A DNA stretch of 64,000 nt from NCBI GenBank assembly GCA_934045905.1, contig OW203768.1, positions 9,700,316 to 9,764,315 on the forward strand, written 5' to 3'. A program made the position numbers and the translations under genes. The stretch comes from Leuctra nigra (lineage: Eukaryota > Arthropoda > Insecta > Plecoptera > Leuctridae). Numbering within the stretch: position 1 is the first letter of the stretch; the number at the start of each line of letters is the position of its first letter. The notes under the pieces were generated by a model. The model saw nothing but the letters and a program-made list of their open reading frames with translations, had not been told where the DNA came from and searched no databases. Shown piece by piece: positions 51,264 to 63,334 of the stretch.

Positions 51264-54200
51264 CATTTTAACGAATATGTTAGGTTAATTTTAAATAATC
51301 AAATAACGTGTTATATCGCATTTTAGAGCAATACAGGCATAATAAATGTATAATTCCTTTGTCAGTATCAGTTTCATTTTAAAAAAATCAATAATATTTC
51401 CAGACAATTTTTATTTTTTTATGAATATCACAAACAACTCACAAATAATTATATGTTGTTTCGAAAATATTGCGTTTTGTGTCTACATGAATTAAATTTT
51501 TTTCTAGAACTCATAAAATTACAAAAATTATTTATAATAAATAATATATAATATAATAATATATTATATATCCATTCTTAATAAAAAAGAGTATAGAAAA
51601 CTGTACGTATGTAATAATTTGTGATTACTGCATCAAACACATTGTTACAACTAGTGTTGGACATGGAAATAAATCTTTTTGAAGATAACTGTTTATTGTC
51701 TACATTTGTTTGACTTATTTGGATCAATGGATTTTCTCTTCTTGAAACTCCTCAAGTGAACGTGCCTCGATTGCAAATGAACCTTCTTCATCCCGGCAAT
51801 GATTTGGATTCCTAGAAACACTTCCAGTTGCATGATGGAGTTAATTAATCTCGCATTTGACATAGAAATGGTGTGAAGTTGTTCCACGATTCAATCAGTT
51901 TTCGTGATGTATTTCAATCAAAGTGTGAGAACTTCTGAGCTATCCAACACTTGCTGACGTTTGTTTCTACTTGGATATAGGTAGGTACTGTTAGGAAGAA
52001 TTATTTGGAGAGATCAAAAGATCATACCTACATTTCCTTTATTTACACACTGATACATTTGCCTCAAGTGGGAAAAATCCGATAATTTTGTTTTCTGCCC
52101 AGACTGTAGCTTCAAACAGAATGTTATAAGAAAACGTGTGGTAGGAAATGTACCTTAATTGACGGATCCATTTTTGAATGTAGTTCTTTTGAACGAACTT
52201 TTAACTAATGTCAGGTATATATTAACCCAAATTCTTCAAGCGATTTTAAGTTCAATATTTTTTTTTAATATGACTTCACTTTATTGTGTATTATTCATTG
52301 GTAAAATTGTTCTATCATTGAGTCTTGATTCAAAATATTGATATTTAATTGATATTTAATTGTTCAAAATAGTTTGAACTTTGGTTCCACGTTATTATAG
52401 GTTTAAACATGAAATATATTCAATAAGTTAGAGTACTTTCAACAATTTTGAGGACATCATATTTTATTTTTAACACCGAGAGACAGCTGATAAAATTTTA
52501 ATTGGAAAATTCATATGTATAGTTCTTAAAAATTTGAATTTTAGCATAGAAACTTATTGGAATCGAATACTTGTAGCTCATTCATCGTCAAATCAGAGAA
52601 AGTGATTTCCTGCCATTAAACAGTTAACACTCAAATCAAGTAATTGATAACACAATCAAAATCAGGCATGATTTACTACTTAACGTCTTAACATACCAAA
52701 TACCACCAAACCTTAAACCATTCTCTAATACCTATAATCAAACATCAAGAAAGCAAACTTGAAAAACCGAAAGCGATTGGCAAGTTATCGAGTTGCATGC
52801 AGTCCTTGAGAACATATCGGCATTTTCTTGATGGATTCCCGGAATCCGACGAGCTATCAGCTATACCATGTGGGCCTGTTGGCGTGTCGTGCCAATACAA
52901 TCGTGTACACGACAAGAGCTGATAATTACTAGTCCCACTCACAGCCTATCGTGCGTTAGGCATACAGGCGATATACAGGTCACTATTCGCACGATATGTG
53001 TGTGTGGAGAGCAGTTTTCGAGAGATGTGGGTGGGTTTTTGTTGTCTTGTCTAAAATATGTCATTGAATATCTTTTTTTGGATTGTTCAATATTTTTATC
53101 GCGAGAGAATGGACTCAAGGTTACAATTTTTGTTATACCTCCATGTTATACATGTTACCATGTTACTCTTTGTTATACAACAAAGCTCAGCTAATCTGCT
53201 TTACTGACTCTGTGTGAAACAGGTTACATTTTCCAAGTAATTGTGACTTTTTGTGCTTTAGTCTATCCCAGTCTCTCGAGCATTGTAATAAGAAAAAATA
53301 GAATTCTATGATGATAACTTTTTTTAATGTAATATGTGGAATAAATCGATTGGTTTTTTGAATATGAATATGAATATGAAAAGAGATGAATGTGTTCCAT
53401 GGTTTGAAGAAAATTGATTTGTGTTTTTTATTGGAGGTGGGTTGGGGGTCATTTTAAAATTGCAACCTACATTATAAAGGCATTAATTATACAACTTCAA
53501 TTGGAGCATCTACGTCCAGTTATAATAAAAATGTATCAGTATAATGAGAGAAGAGCAGTACAAATAATACTTTTTGGAGAGTATCACAGTTTGTTTGCAC
53601 GTGAAGTATAATAAGTTGCGCTCATGTTTGTATACAATGTCAAAATGTGTTCTGGTATATTGATGGAGAGTATTAATTGTTACCTGTGCAAGGCTGCAGA
53701 AGAAGTTTTTATACGTATAAAACTACCTCAATCAATTACTTATCTCCGTCAATCATCTATTTTAAATTATCTATCCTTCTCCAATAGGTCTTCAAAACTT
53801 ACTATAGGTTTGTTGAACATGTTATGTTGTCATACTATAACCACTCGCCGCAGTAGTCAATTTTTGACCAAAAAGTAATTTGTACATATTGTTTTGTCAT
53901 TTCGTCCTGTTCACAAATTTTTCATTCGCCACTTTTGTTCAACTATAAAATTTGCAACGTTTAATATCAGTTTTTAAAGAAATCAGCTTGATGGCCTATT
54001 TATCACATTATAAATTTCATGACCTAAAGCGAAAGAAAGAAAAAAAGCACGACTCAATTTGCTGTGGAGTTGAAGTTTGTTATATACAAAGGAAGAGTTT
54101 GATATAATGGAAATGCAAATAAGTACGAAAAGAAAAGTTGGAAGACCTCATATAGTACTCGATAGTGTCATCACTCATCAGGCTACAGATAATAGAGGAT

Positions 54201-55720
54201 TGTGGGTAGAGTTGAAGAGAGAGAAAGTAGACCTAGGTGGCCAGGGGGTGAAGATGAAACTGGCAGGGAAGTCGGAGACCATACGATAAGTTAAATGATA
54301 ATTAAGAAGATAAAGTGGACGTTATCGTTTAAATTACTACATGTAATTTTAAGAAAGTCAACAGGCTTGGCATAGGAGTATTTAATACTTATTTTATGCT
54401 TTCAAATTTGGACTATGTATACTGCAAATTATCTTCCAATTAATTTTGTAAATGTGCTATTAGTGTAAACACAATATTAATATATCATATTAAAATGGCT
54501 CCAGCAAGCAGAACTTCTCTGTCAAAAAGTTTCTCAACGATTGGCTGCACATTCAAAACTAAATACCACTTTTGTCACATGAAATCCTAAGAAAATCTAT
54601 GGAAACTTAATTCAAATCACCCACCCATGGCTATAATATTTACAATGCATATCAAACCATAGATAATTTTATGAAGTTGACTCCATTCCTTTTATCACAT
54701 GTATTATATAAAATTCCTCCACCCACTACTGTGTCCCCCATGTAAATGATAGGTTACCCCCTGGTTTATAGGCCGGTGCTTGTAACTTCCGCTTGTTTGC
54801 CATTGGCTGTCCTAGACATGCATGTGAAGGTAATGAACGGTTAAGATGATAAATATACGCGTATGTGCAATAGCATGGAACTATGGCAGGATGTGAATTG
54901 TCTTTTATAATAATTAATGGCGGACAGAACATAGGATATTGCGCTGCCATTCTGAGTTTTTGGAGACAAAATGTCGTCCTTTTTAGGGCTTATGGGTATT
55001 TTTAATTAAAATGTTATAATTTTGCAAAGATGGAAGGTGGACCTAGCCCCCAGAAATTCTGGCACAGAGATTTTTTTAAAATTAATAAAATAATGTCATA
55101 CAAAATTATACCACACAAATTTGACCCAAGAAATCTCATTTACTTATTCGATAGGAACACATTTGACTGGTTTTTGCATTTTAACAAAATAGTTACCATT
55201 TCAGCACCCGTTTTTCAAGAGTTAAATTTCCGAAACGTCCTTCTTGTGTACGTTAGAATTATTATATATATTTTGTAACTGTAGTCTTTATATGGTTTTT
55301 TGTAAGCTCACTCCACTTAAGCTTTTGCGGCTGGGGGAGCGCCATTTGATTGTATTTTCCTTGCAATTTTTTAACATAGAAATTGAAAATTGAAAAAAAA
55401 ATGGGTCGTAGGTGCCAGATACCCCGATAAAGCCGAATACATATTTTTTTTCTATAGACATCACCTTCTCCATTCGTAGGTGTATTTCCATTTCCGAACT
55501 GCATATATTTCTTTTAAATATCCGCCCCTGGCAAAGAACCTGGCCACGCCAAAGACGTTTAAAAATTTTAAAATATTTTTTTAAGGCTTGAAATGGAAGC
55601 TGAATTTGAATTTATTTTGTATTATTTTTAATTAAAACTGTATTGGATTTTTTTAAAGCATCTTTTCTCTTTCCAAACTTATTTACAACTTCGCGAACTT
55701 GACTGAATTCGCGACTCTTC
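51264..55720. other. Gene-free stretch
   Basis: An almost pure A/T patch is at 51536-51572. A GC-richer, low-repeat island at 52790-53010 is a candidate regulatory block. A (GAATAT)3 run is at 53360-53378. The short frame at 54077-54289 ends in charged sequence but has no domain I recognise. Confidence 0.5.
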
Positions 55721-55739
55721 GGGTACTTCGGGCTCGGTG

Positions 55740-56002
55740 TATACCCGAAGCCTAATTCGGTGTTTGGGGGTCAGTGTGACGACCTCCCTCCACCTGTTAT
55801 CAGTCTCTCGACGGCGCGGGTTGTGGAGGCTCGTGCTGTGAATGTTACACCGTCCTTCGGAAGGGACGTTAAGCCGTTGGTCCCCTTGGTATCTTTCGTC
55901 AGGAGTAGGCTACATGCCGGTACCGGGCTTCCTCTCCTCCCTTCTCTATTACATTCTCACTAGTGGAGCCTCGGCTCCGTTGAGAATATAGGCTTAATAA
56001 TA
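55740..56002 (+). mobile_element. SINE-like or LINE-tail retroposon
   Basis: A GC-richer unit contains CGTCCTTCGGAAGGGACGTT then AAGCCGTTGGTCCCC, followed by a hairpin GGAGCCTCGGCTCC (55965-55978) inside ATTCTCAC...GTTGAGAAT, and a TTAATAATAATAA tail. Conserved hairpin plus TAA-repeat tail fits a SINE whose 3' end is shared with a LINE. No clear A/B box pair is visible, so a truncated LINE end is the alternative. The start coordinate is approximate. Confidence 0.5.
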
Positions 56003-56118
56003 ATAACTTTAAAATACCCGATTCTGCTCGAATCTGATTCACGGCCATGTGGATTAACATTGCACCGAATCAGATTCAATCGTAATCGGGAATTTTAAAG
56101 TTATAGAATAGGGCCCCC
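56003..56118. mobile_element. MITE, CCCGATT family, copy 2
   Basis: Starts AACTTTAAAATACCCGATTC and ends GAATCGTAATCGGGA-type sequence, then ATTTTAAAGTTATAGAATAG and GGCCCCC. It matches the copy at 7748-7863. In both places a SINE-like retroposon lies immediately beside the MITE. Confidence 0.7.
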
Positions 56119-57068
56119 GAGTATACATATATTTTAGAAGAATGAATTTGAATTGCAGTATTTAATTTTTAAACTATTTGAGTCCCAAAGACATAGCTAA
56201 GTCAAATGAGAAGTATTATAAATGATCAAATGGTTGGACAAAATGATAACATGAATTTAATTATTCACGATTACAACGTCTTATAATTTTAATACAATTT
56301 GTTATTTTAACCGAAAAGGAGTGATATCACACCGAAAACGAAATTAATAATTGAATCACCTTAGTTAAATTGGAAAGAACTTCCTGAATATTTCCGTGTT
56401 AATTTTTTTATGGCAATTCCCATTCCATTTCAAATTGAAATTCAAACAAAATTCCATTCCTTCATGGACAAATTCAATTCATGAAATACTCATAAATCCA
56501 AATTTTTGAGAACTAAAAACGTAAATACGGCAGTTCTTCCCAGGACTCTATATAATATTAAAAATTTATATAAATTTAATTATCATATTTTAGACCGATT
56601 GTTTATTTATGAAAATATTTATGCCACTTATAATGTCAAAAGTGATTTAAAGGCAAACCCCTTATACGAGTATAAAACATCACAAATTACTCAATAAAAC
56701 AATGAATACTAAACACTTCGACAAGGGCATAATTCAACTCATAACTCCATAATATATTCAAAAATCATAATTAACAAGCCTCCTGTGAACCATCTCTATT
56801 GATACAATGAGAACTCATAACAATGTATTACATGCACATGCAACTGCCTGCATGCGTGAATGCACATTGCAACACAAGTGCATGAAGCTCCATGCACCGC
56901 TGCTCGATGTGATTATTGCAGATCTGACACACGTTGTTATTATTGTAATGTGATACAATCAGGACTTATAAGTGGCGCTGTGTATTCTTCCGTGGTTTAG
57001 AGATGGGTAACGAGGTGTGTGATATTGGTTTCAAAGAGCTCAAGTAGACTTTATCGATTTTTTGTTGT
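56119..57068. other. Gene-free stretch
   Basis: AT-rich; a small CATGCA/TGCAC-rich patch at 56830-56930 resembles part of 37420-37465. Nothing coding. Confidence 0.45.
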
Positions 57069-57406
57069 AATAGGGAATCATTTATTAAAAACCATAATTC
57101 AAAATAACAACATTTTTGCTGGTAAATCACACTATTTTCACACTAAAAAGTGTACTTATTTCCGGCCAGTGATGATGTCATTTATATCAACCAACAATGA
57201 TGTTGCCATGGTTACAATAAAATGTGACATCACTGGCCGGAATGGCGTTTTCCCGCCAAAATTTAGGTACCTACACTGATTTTTAATTTCATAATGAATG
57301 AACATTTACGCTTTTTAGTGTCAAAATAGTGTGATTTACCAACAAATGTTGTTATTTTGAGATATTGGATTTTAACAGCATTAAAAATCTTTGCATATTC
57401 CCTATT
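57069..57406. mobile_element. Nested foldback element
   Basis: Outer arms at 57069-57150 and 57311-57406 start AATAGGGAAT/ATTCCCTATT and share TGGTAAATCACACTATTTT and CACTAAAAAG. Inside is a second inverted pair, TTCCGGCCAGTGATGATGTC (57159-57178) and GACATCACTGGCCGGAA (57226-57242), so there is a palindrome within a palindrome. No transposase. Confidence 0.85.
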
Positions 57407-57675
57407 GTTGGACTTATTTTGTTTAGAGTGTCCTAGTTACAATCTTTTTCTTCACGAATTTGTCTTTAAATTGTAAATTGTTTGTTACAATTGTTTTATA
57501 GTACACGGTCAAATTGATTGCAGTCAAAGATTTGATCAAAGGATTTGACAGGAAATTTGACAGTGTAAATGGGTTTTACTTTAAATTTTTGTTTGTTTGA
57601 CTCGATCTCTTGTTTTGTTTCGTCTTTTGTGTTTTTTAGCAGTATTTCATAAAAGATTTATAACCGTTCAGTTAG

Positions 57676-58592
57676 TTGAGCGAGCGTAGCGAGCGTCACC
57701 ACGGTACTCTTATGGCACTTTCTCTGTGTGTTTTTTTGTTTTTTTGTTTTTTTTTTGTCCGCACATCCCAGGTTAAACAGCACATTCAATCGATCTGAAA
57801 CTTTGCACATATGCTAACGTAATCTATGCGGTCCCTGGGATCGTTTTTGAACGGGCTCCTGTGATTGGTTCAAGTTTAAAAAAAATTATCTTTCGATTGG
57901 TTGCTCCGATCAATTTGAAATTTAGCAAAGTCATTGCAACCAACATTGTACCCAATCAAACAAAGTTTCAGCCAAATCCTCCCATTGGTTAAAATTTAAA
58001 AAATCTTTCATATGATTTTTGAAATTTAAACTAGAACCGATTGAGCGATCAACTTAAAACTTCGCGTGGTCATTGGTACCAACATTATCTGTATTTTTGA
58101 CAATTTTCAGACTTATCTGTGTTTAAATCCAAACGTTTTTGACATTTTACGGACATTTTCCGTGTTGGCTGTCAAATAACTCAAAAATGTTGATCACGGC
58201 TACTTCGACTCTTTATAGTTCCAAGGTAGTTAGAGCAACTTTCAAACGTATGAAACTGATATGATCGTTCAACAGATCGTCTAATATTGTGTAAGAACAC
58301 ACACTTTTATCATATGAGTGGTCCCAGCTATATTTTTTTTAAATAGATCCTATGATTTTTGAATATTAACAAGGAACGTTTTAATCAAAAAGGTTCAATC
58401 GATCAACTTAAACCTTTGCATGGTTATTGGGACTAATACTTCAGGAATATTTGGAGATTTTTATACCTACAAGTCTGATGAATTTCAAGAATTATTGGAT
58501 TTTAATGATATTTTCGATAGACATAATTTCGGTTCGAGGTGTTGCGCGTGTCCGTGCTCGCTCATCAACGCGTTACACAGAGCGTTTTCCTA
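57676..58592 (+). mobile_element. GCGAGCG-ended element, copy 1
   Basis: About 917 bp from TTGAGCGAGCGTAGCGAGCG to CTCATCAACGCGTTACACAG followed by AGCGTTTTCCTA. The interior contains CACCACGGTACTCTTATGGC, a T-rich tract, and GATTGGTTC-type motifs recurring about every 100 bp. It is non-coding; the short frame ending ...TRYTERFPS near the right end recurs in every copy only because the DNA does. The termini are not simple inverted repeats, so the class is unknown. Confidence 0.85.
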
Positions 58593-58659
58593 GTGTATAC
58601 ACACACTTATTTCTGAAGAAAGATCGGTCTCTTGTATTCACCGGAAAATTGATTTATAA

Positions 58660-59545
58660 TTGAGCGAGCGTAGCGAGCGTCACCACGGTACTCTTATGGC
58701 ACTTTCTCTGTGTGTTTTTTTGTTTGTTTTTTTTGTCCGCACAGCCCAGGTTAAACCGCAAATTCAATCGATCTGAAACTTTGCACATATGCTAACGTAA
58801 TCTATGCGGTCCCTGGGATCGTTTTTGAACGGGCTCCTGTGATTGGTTCAAGTTTAAAAAAAAATATCTTTCGATTGGTTGCTCTGCTCAATTTGAAATT
58901 TAGCAAAGTCATTGCAACCAACATTTTACCCAATCATAAAAAGTTTCAGCAAAATTCTCCCATTGGTTTAAATTTGAAACCATTTTTCCTGTGATTTTTG
59001 AAATTTAAACTAGAACCGATTGACCTACCAACTAAAAACTTTGCATGGTCATTGGTACCAACATTTAAGATATTTTTGCCAATTTCCAGTCTAATCTGTC
59101 GTTATTTTCAAATTTTTTTGTAATTCTAGGGACATTTTGCGTGTTGGCTGTCAAATTCACGGCGACTTCGAATCTTCAGTTCAAGGCAATGTAGTTAGAG
59201 CAGAAAGTTTCAAACGAAATGAAACTAATAATGACCGTTCAACAGATTGATCTGATATTGTGTACACACTAATCTCATATCATATGAGTGGTCCCAGGTA
59301 TATTTTTTGAACGAGATCCTGTGATTTTTGAAAATTAACAAGGAACCGTTTAATCATAAAGGTTTAATCAATCAACTTAAAACTTAGCAAGGTTATTGGG
59401 ACCAATATTTTTGGAGGTTTTGGAGTCTGTGACGAAATTTAAGAATTATTGGCATTTAATGCCATTTTCGATTGACATAATTTCGGTTCGTGGTGTTGCG
59501 TGTATCCGTGCTCGCTCATCAACGCGTCACACAGAGCGTTTTCCT
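58660..59545 (+). mobile_element. GCGAGCG-ended element, copy 2
   Basis: About 886 bp in the same orientation as copy 1, starting only 67 bp after it. Same termini, with CGTCACACAGAGCGTTTTCC at the end. A second, diverged version of the terminus (CGCGTTCACTGAACGTTTTC) occurs at about 59621-59640. Confidence 0.85.
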
Positions 59546-59655
59546 GGTTTTACATTTACAGATGGAGTATCTAAAAGAAATGTTTGTGTCTTTCATGCAT
59601 TACGAATGTTCGTTTATCATCGCGTTCACTGAACGTTTTCCTTATAAATCATTAC

Positions 59656-60690
59656 TAGGAAAACGCTCTGTGTAACGCGTTGATGAGCGAGCACGGAAAC
59701 GCGCAACACCTCGAACCGAAATTCTGTCTGTCGAATTCGAAAATGTCATTAAAAGCCAATAATTATTGAATTTCGTCACAGACTTGTATAAAAATATCCA
59801 AAAACTCCTTAAATATTGGTCCAAATAACTATGCAAAGTTTTAAGTTGATCGATTGAACCTTTTGATTGAACGGTTCCGTGTTAATTTTCAAAAATCACA
59901 GGATCTCCTTCAAAAAATATACAAGGGACCACTCATATGATATAAGTGTGTCTACAGCTTTGGAATAGTATGTCGATCATCCCTACGCTTATACCATCCC
60001 GCCATACAACGGAGCGCTGGTATACCACTGTACGATCTCTGTTGTATGGCGGGATGGTATAAGCGTAGGGATGATCGACATACAATTCCAAAGCCATACA
60101 CAATATCAAATCGAGTGTTGAACGGTCATTATCAGTTTCATTGCGTTTGAAAGTTTCTGCTCTAACTACCTTGCCTTGAACTGAAGATTCGAAGTCGCCG
60201 TGAATTTGACAGCCAACACGCAAAATGTCCCTAAAATGACAAAAACTTTTGAAAATAACGACAGATTAGACTGAAAATTGGCAAAAATACCTTAAATGTT
60301 GGTACCAATGACCATGCGAAGTTTTTAGTTGGTCGGTCAATCGGTTCTAGTTTAAATGTCAAAAATCACAGGAAAAATGGTTTCAAATTTTAACCAATGG
60401 GATAATTTGGCTGAAACTTTGTATGATTGGGTAAAATATTGGTTGCAATGACTTAGCTAAATTTCAAATTGATCGGAGCAACCAATCGAAAGATATTTTT
60501 TTTAAAACTTGAACCAATCACAGGAGCCCGTTCAAAAACGATCCCAGGGACCGCATAGATTACGTTAGTATATGTGCAAAGTTTCAGATCGATTGGTTGT
60601 GCGGTTTAACCTGGGCTGTGCGGACAAAAAAAAAACACACAGAGAAAGTGCCATAAGAGTACCGTGGTGACGCTCGCTACGCTCGCTCAA
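59656..60690 (-). mobile_element. GCGAGCG-ended element, copy 3, inverted
   Basis: About 1035 bp in opposite orientation, starting AGGAAAACGCTCTGTGTAAC and ending GCTCGCTACGCTCGCTCAA. Removing the 138-bp palindromic insert at 59957-60094 leaves about 897 bp, the size of the other two copies. Copies 2 and 3 sit tail to tail and could pair as a ~0.9-kb inverted repeat. Confidence 0.88.
59957..60094. mobile_element. 138-bp palindromic insert within copy 3
   Basis: Arms of 54 bp (59957-60010 and 60041-60094), starting GCTTTGGAAT, differ at a single base; the loop is 30 bp. The insert is absent at the corresponding position of copies 1 and 2, so it entered after they diverged. No clear target duplication. 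It would fold into a long near-perfect hairpin. Confidence 0.9.
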
Positions 60691-62571
60691 TAAATTTGAA
60701 AAAGAGGATTTTACCAAATACACAGGTCAAAAACACTGGTAATGCTTTTGTTTATTTTCCTATTTCGTGACTTCTCAAGGCCAAAATATAATTTTTTATT
60801 TTTAAATTTCGTGGATTTGTGGATTTGTAGTGTCATTTAGAATTTAGATAAAAGTGTATTAATATTACCTCTCCATTCAATCAACTTTACAGTTAGGTAA
60901 TTCACTAATAAACTTGGCAATAAACCGATTATTTAAAAATGTTTATCAGTTGGTAAGGTTTTAAGGAAGTAAAATATAATTTGTTAACGATGCATGAATT
61001 GCCATACTTGTAGACTATTACCGTGTTTTTAAGTGCAGTGAGAATGTTCTGTCATATTTACAAACATTTCCGAGATCTGATAGCAGTGGATAATAACATT
61101 TCTGCATGGAAACGTTATCGAAAAAGATTTTTTAAAAGTTCCGAATATGACCATCCAATAAGGAGCTTGAAAGTTTCGATAATTTATTTGTAAATTGTAA
61201 ACTTATGGAAATTGTGATTTTGGGTTAATAAAACTGACAATAGAACGACGACCTATAGATACCTCAAAGAATGTCGGAAATTCCATTTTTTCGATTTTAA
61301 GTTGCACACTTTTGGAATTATGTCATCCAGCTATCAATTGATTCTGACTGATGTCAACAAATTGAATGATTCTCATACATGACTCATGTTCATGTTCATA
61401 CAAATATGATTGTGGCAGAATTACTGGTTTAGAGCTCACCACAAGCATCATTGAAATGGTACAGATATTATTTGTCGAAACCGGATGACAATTTTATCAA
61501 TATATTTTGAGCAAATCGATTTATACGATTTATCCCCATTATATCAATTTGACTTATAAATCAAGGAAATCTAAGGTCAAAAGATTATTCGGGTACTTAT
61601 CATTTTCAGCATGATACTTTGGGTGCGTTCCACAATTGGGACGAGTGTTCAATCAAAATTGCTGCGTCAACAAATGAGCTCAAACCTCAACTCAAAAGCC
61701 TGGGCTTTCTGATCCAATATGGATCCCTATATTTTCATTTATTCGACTCTGATTCGACTCAATGTCACGCCCAGATGATCACGTGACAATGTTAAAAGGA
61801 TAGGGAAAACTGGGCATTTGGAAGCCTAAGAATACTTTCGCCTCCATTTTACATAATATTGACATTCAACGAACGGTCTTCATAGCCCGCGTTTGAACCT
61901 AATAATACGATGCAGTTGGAATAGCCAGGAGCAAGAGCCACATTCCAATTGAGAGAAACAGATCAATAATTATCTGCTACATTTGCATCTCTGCATGGCA
62001 GATCCAATCATGCAATGTAAACTATAGCTACCTACTTCATGGGGATTGAGAGATTTCAAACTTCGTGTGTGCAACAAGATGCTGTATCATTCGTGAGAAA
62101 TAGTTCGTACCAAGATTTTAGGACAATATAACTTTTAAAATATTATTAATACCGTAATTATTTATTAAAAATCCGTGGTCCAATTTGTTTCAAAATTCAC
62201 ACACGTGAAGGATGCTGGTAAGTTTGAACATTTATAAATATATTTTAAAAACATAATCAATTTTCACCAAAAAAAATCTTTAGGTACAAGACACTCTAAC
62301 GACCAAAAATTTACAGATATACAAATTGACAACCCTTATAGTTTGTCTTTCATCAAACGACAGATTAAATTGATATTCATTCGTTTACACCCTTTTTGTC
62401 TGCAAAATACGGTGCTTGAGTCACCAGGTTACCTTTGTTATTGTTTATCAGTTCGAATTTCCATTTGACGTTTTGAATGGCCCATAAATTAACCGCGAAA
62501 ACAATTTAGTATAATTATTACAATTACTTTCTAAACCGTAGTCAATAAATAGTAAACAAAATAATTCTTAC
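60691..62571. other. Gene-free stretch
   Basis: AT-rich, with a diverged copy of the AAGTCCATTT MITE at 61274-61464. No supportable gene before the candidate exon at 62572. Confidence 0.5.
61274..61464. mobile_element. MITE with AAGTCCATTT termini, diverged copy 3
   Basis: Contains AGTTGCACACTTTTGGAATT and GAGCTCACCACAAGCATC then ATTGAAATGG, collinear with the copy at 10207-10380. Confidence 0.55.
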
Positions 62572-62690
62572 CTTATTCCACTCGAAAAAGACCTCGAAAA
62601 TGCCTCGATGTCGATTTAGTTCTTCACACAATTTTCACCGATAAAACTCGGAGACACTTGTATACGATATTATGTAAACACGTCAAAACA
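62572..62690 (-). other. Candidate non-coding first exon and promoter, minus strand
   Basis: Reading the minus strand, a GC-rich CpG-containing patch (about 62705-62755) is followed by mixed sequence typical of an insect 5' leader (GGTGAAAATTGTGTGAAG). It then meets ATAAG|GTAAGAAT, a consensus donor with the exon edge at 62572. No long ORF starts here, so it would be an untranslated first exon. It lies just past the stop of the coding exon at 63189-63334 on the same strand, consistent with a second transcription unit starting after the first ends. Its downstream partner exon is unknown; Dll at 13 kb on the same strand is a remote possibility. The upper limit 62690 is approximate. Confidence 0.35.
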
Positions 62691-63188
62691 GGTTATGTTT
62701 TTAGTTCACGTATCGAACGCGCGCCGAGCGATGTCGCTAGTGTGCAAGTCGCGGTGATTTGAAATATATCGAGGTAAAATGGAACGAAATGGAACGAAAA
62801 GCAGTTTTGATTCAAAATATGAAGTGTATTTCCATGATTTTAGCAAGTACAATGCCACACTCGTATTGACTCCTCAATACTGTCCAAACCGCAGTTCCCC
62901 TTCTAAAAGCTAAATAAATATTAAGTGTTCTCATACAACAGTAATAATTATATTAAATACATACATTATGAAATTAGTAACCACAAATTTGATCCATGAA
63001 AGGACTTCTAAGAAGACTGTTACGTATTCATTTTATCAACACAATAGGTTTTAAGCATGAAAAGACTCTTTGACGTTCTACCTTTGGGCGTTTAAATTTT
63101 GAAAACATATTTAAATAGTGTCTGTTCTATTACATGTATGGGATTTGAAAGTGAGTTTTGATTGGGTTTGTTCACATTTGCAAATGTG

Positions 63189-63334
63189 TTAGACGTCGTT
63201 GGCGAGTGATTGAAGATGGCGTTGATAGTTCTGGTCGTCCTTGTGGCTGATTATGTTCTTCAGGAGTTCAGGCGTCCACACTTCAGGGTTTTCTTCAACG
63301 GCCTTCTCGATGTCTTCCCATGTCAGGTTGTCGT
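63189..63334 (-). CDS. C-terminal exon of an unidentified protein
   Basis: The minus strand has an acceptor-like CTGATTCTAAATCTTCAG, then an open frame with balanced, non-repetitive composition: DNLTWEDIEKAVEENPEVW, then TPELLKNIISHKDDQ, then NYQRHLQSLANDV and TAA at 63191-63189. Codon use is clearly GC-richer than the flanks, which favours a real exon. The frame stays open upstream to about 63410 without an ATG, but that part is Ser/Lys-rich and may be intron. The segment is charged and probably helical, with no membrane segment or motif I recognise. I do not identify the protein; the remainder should lie beyond 64000. Confidence 0.6.

Noticed and set aside
53360..53378. (GAATAT)3 repeat considered as a CRISPR-like or satellite array
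   Set aside because: Only three units with no spacers; an ordinary microsatellite. No CRISPR array exists in the window.
58427..59836. Recurring frames ending in ...TRYTERFPS
   Set aside because: They recur because the three element copies share DNA. Frames are short, broken at different places, and lack transposase motifs.
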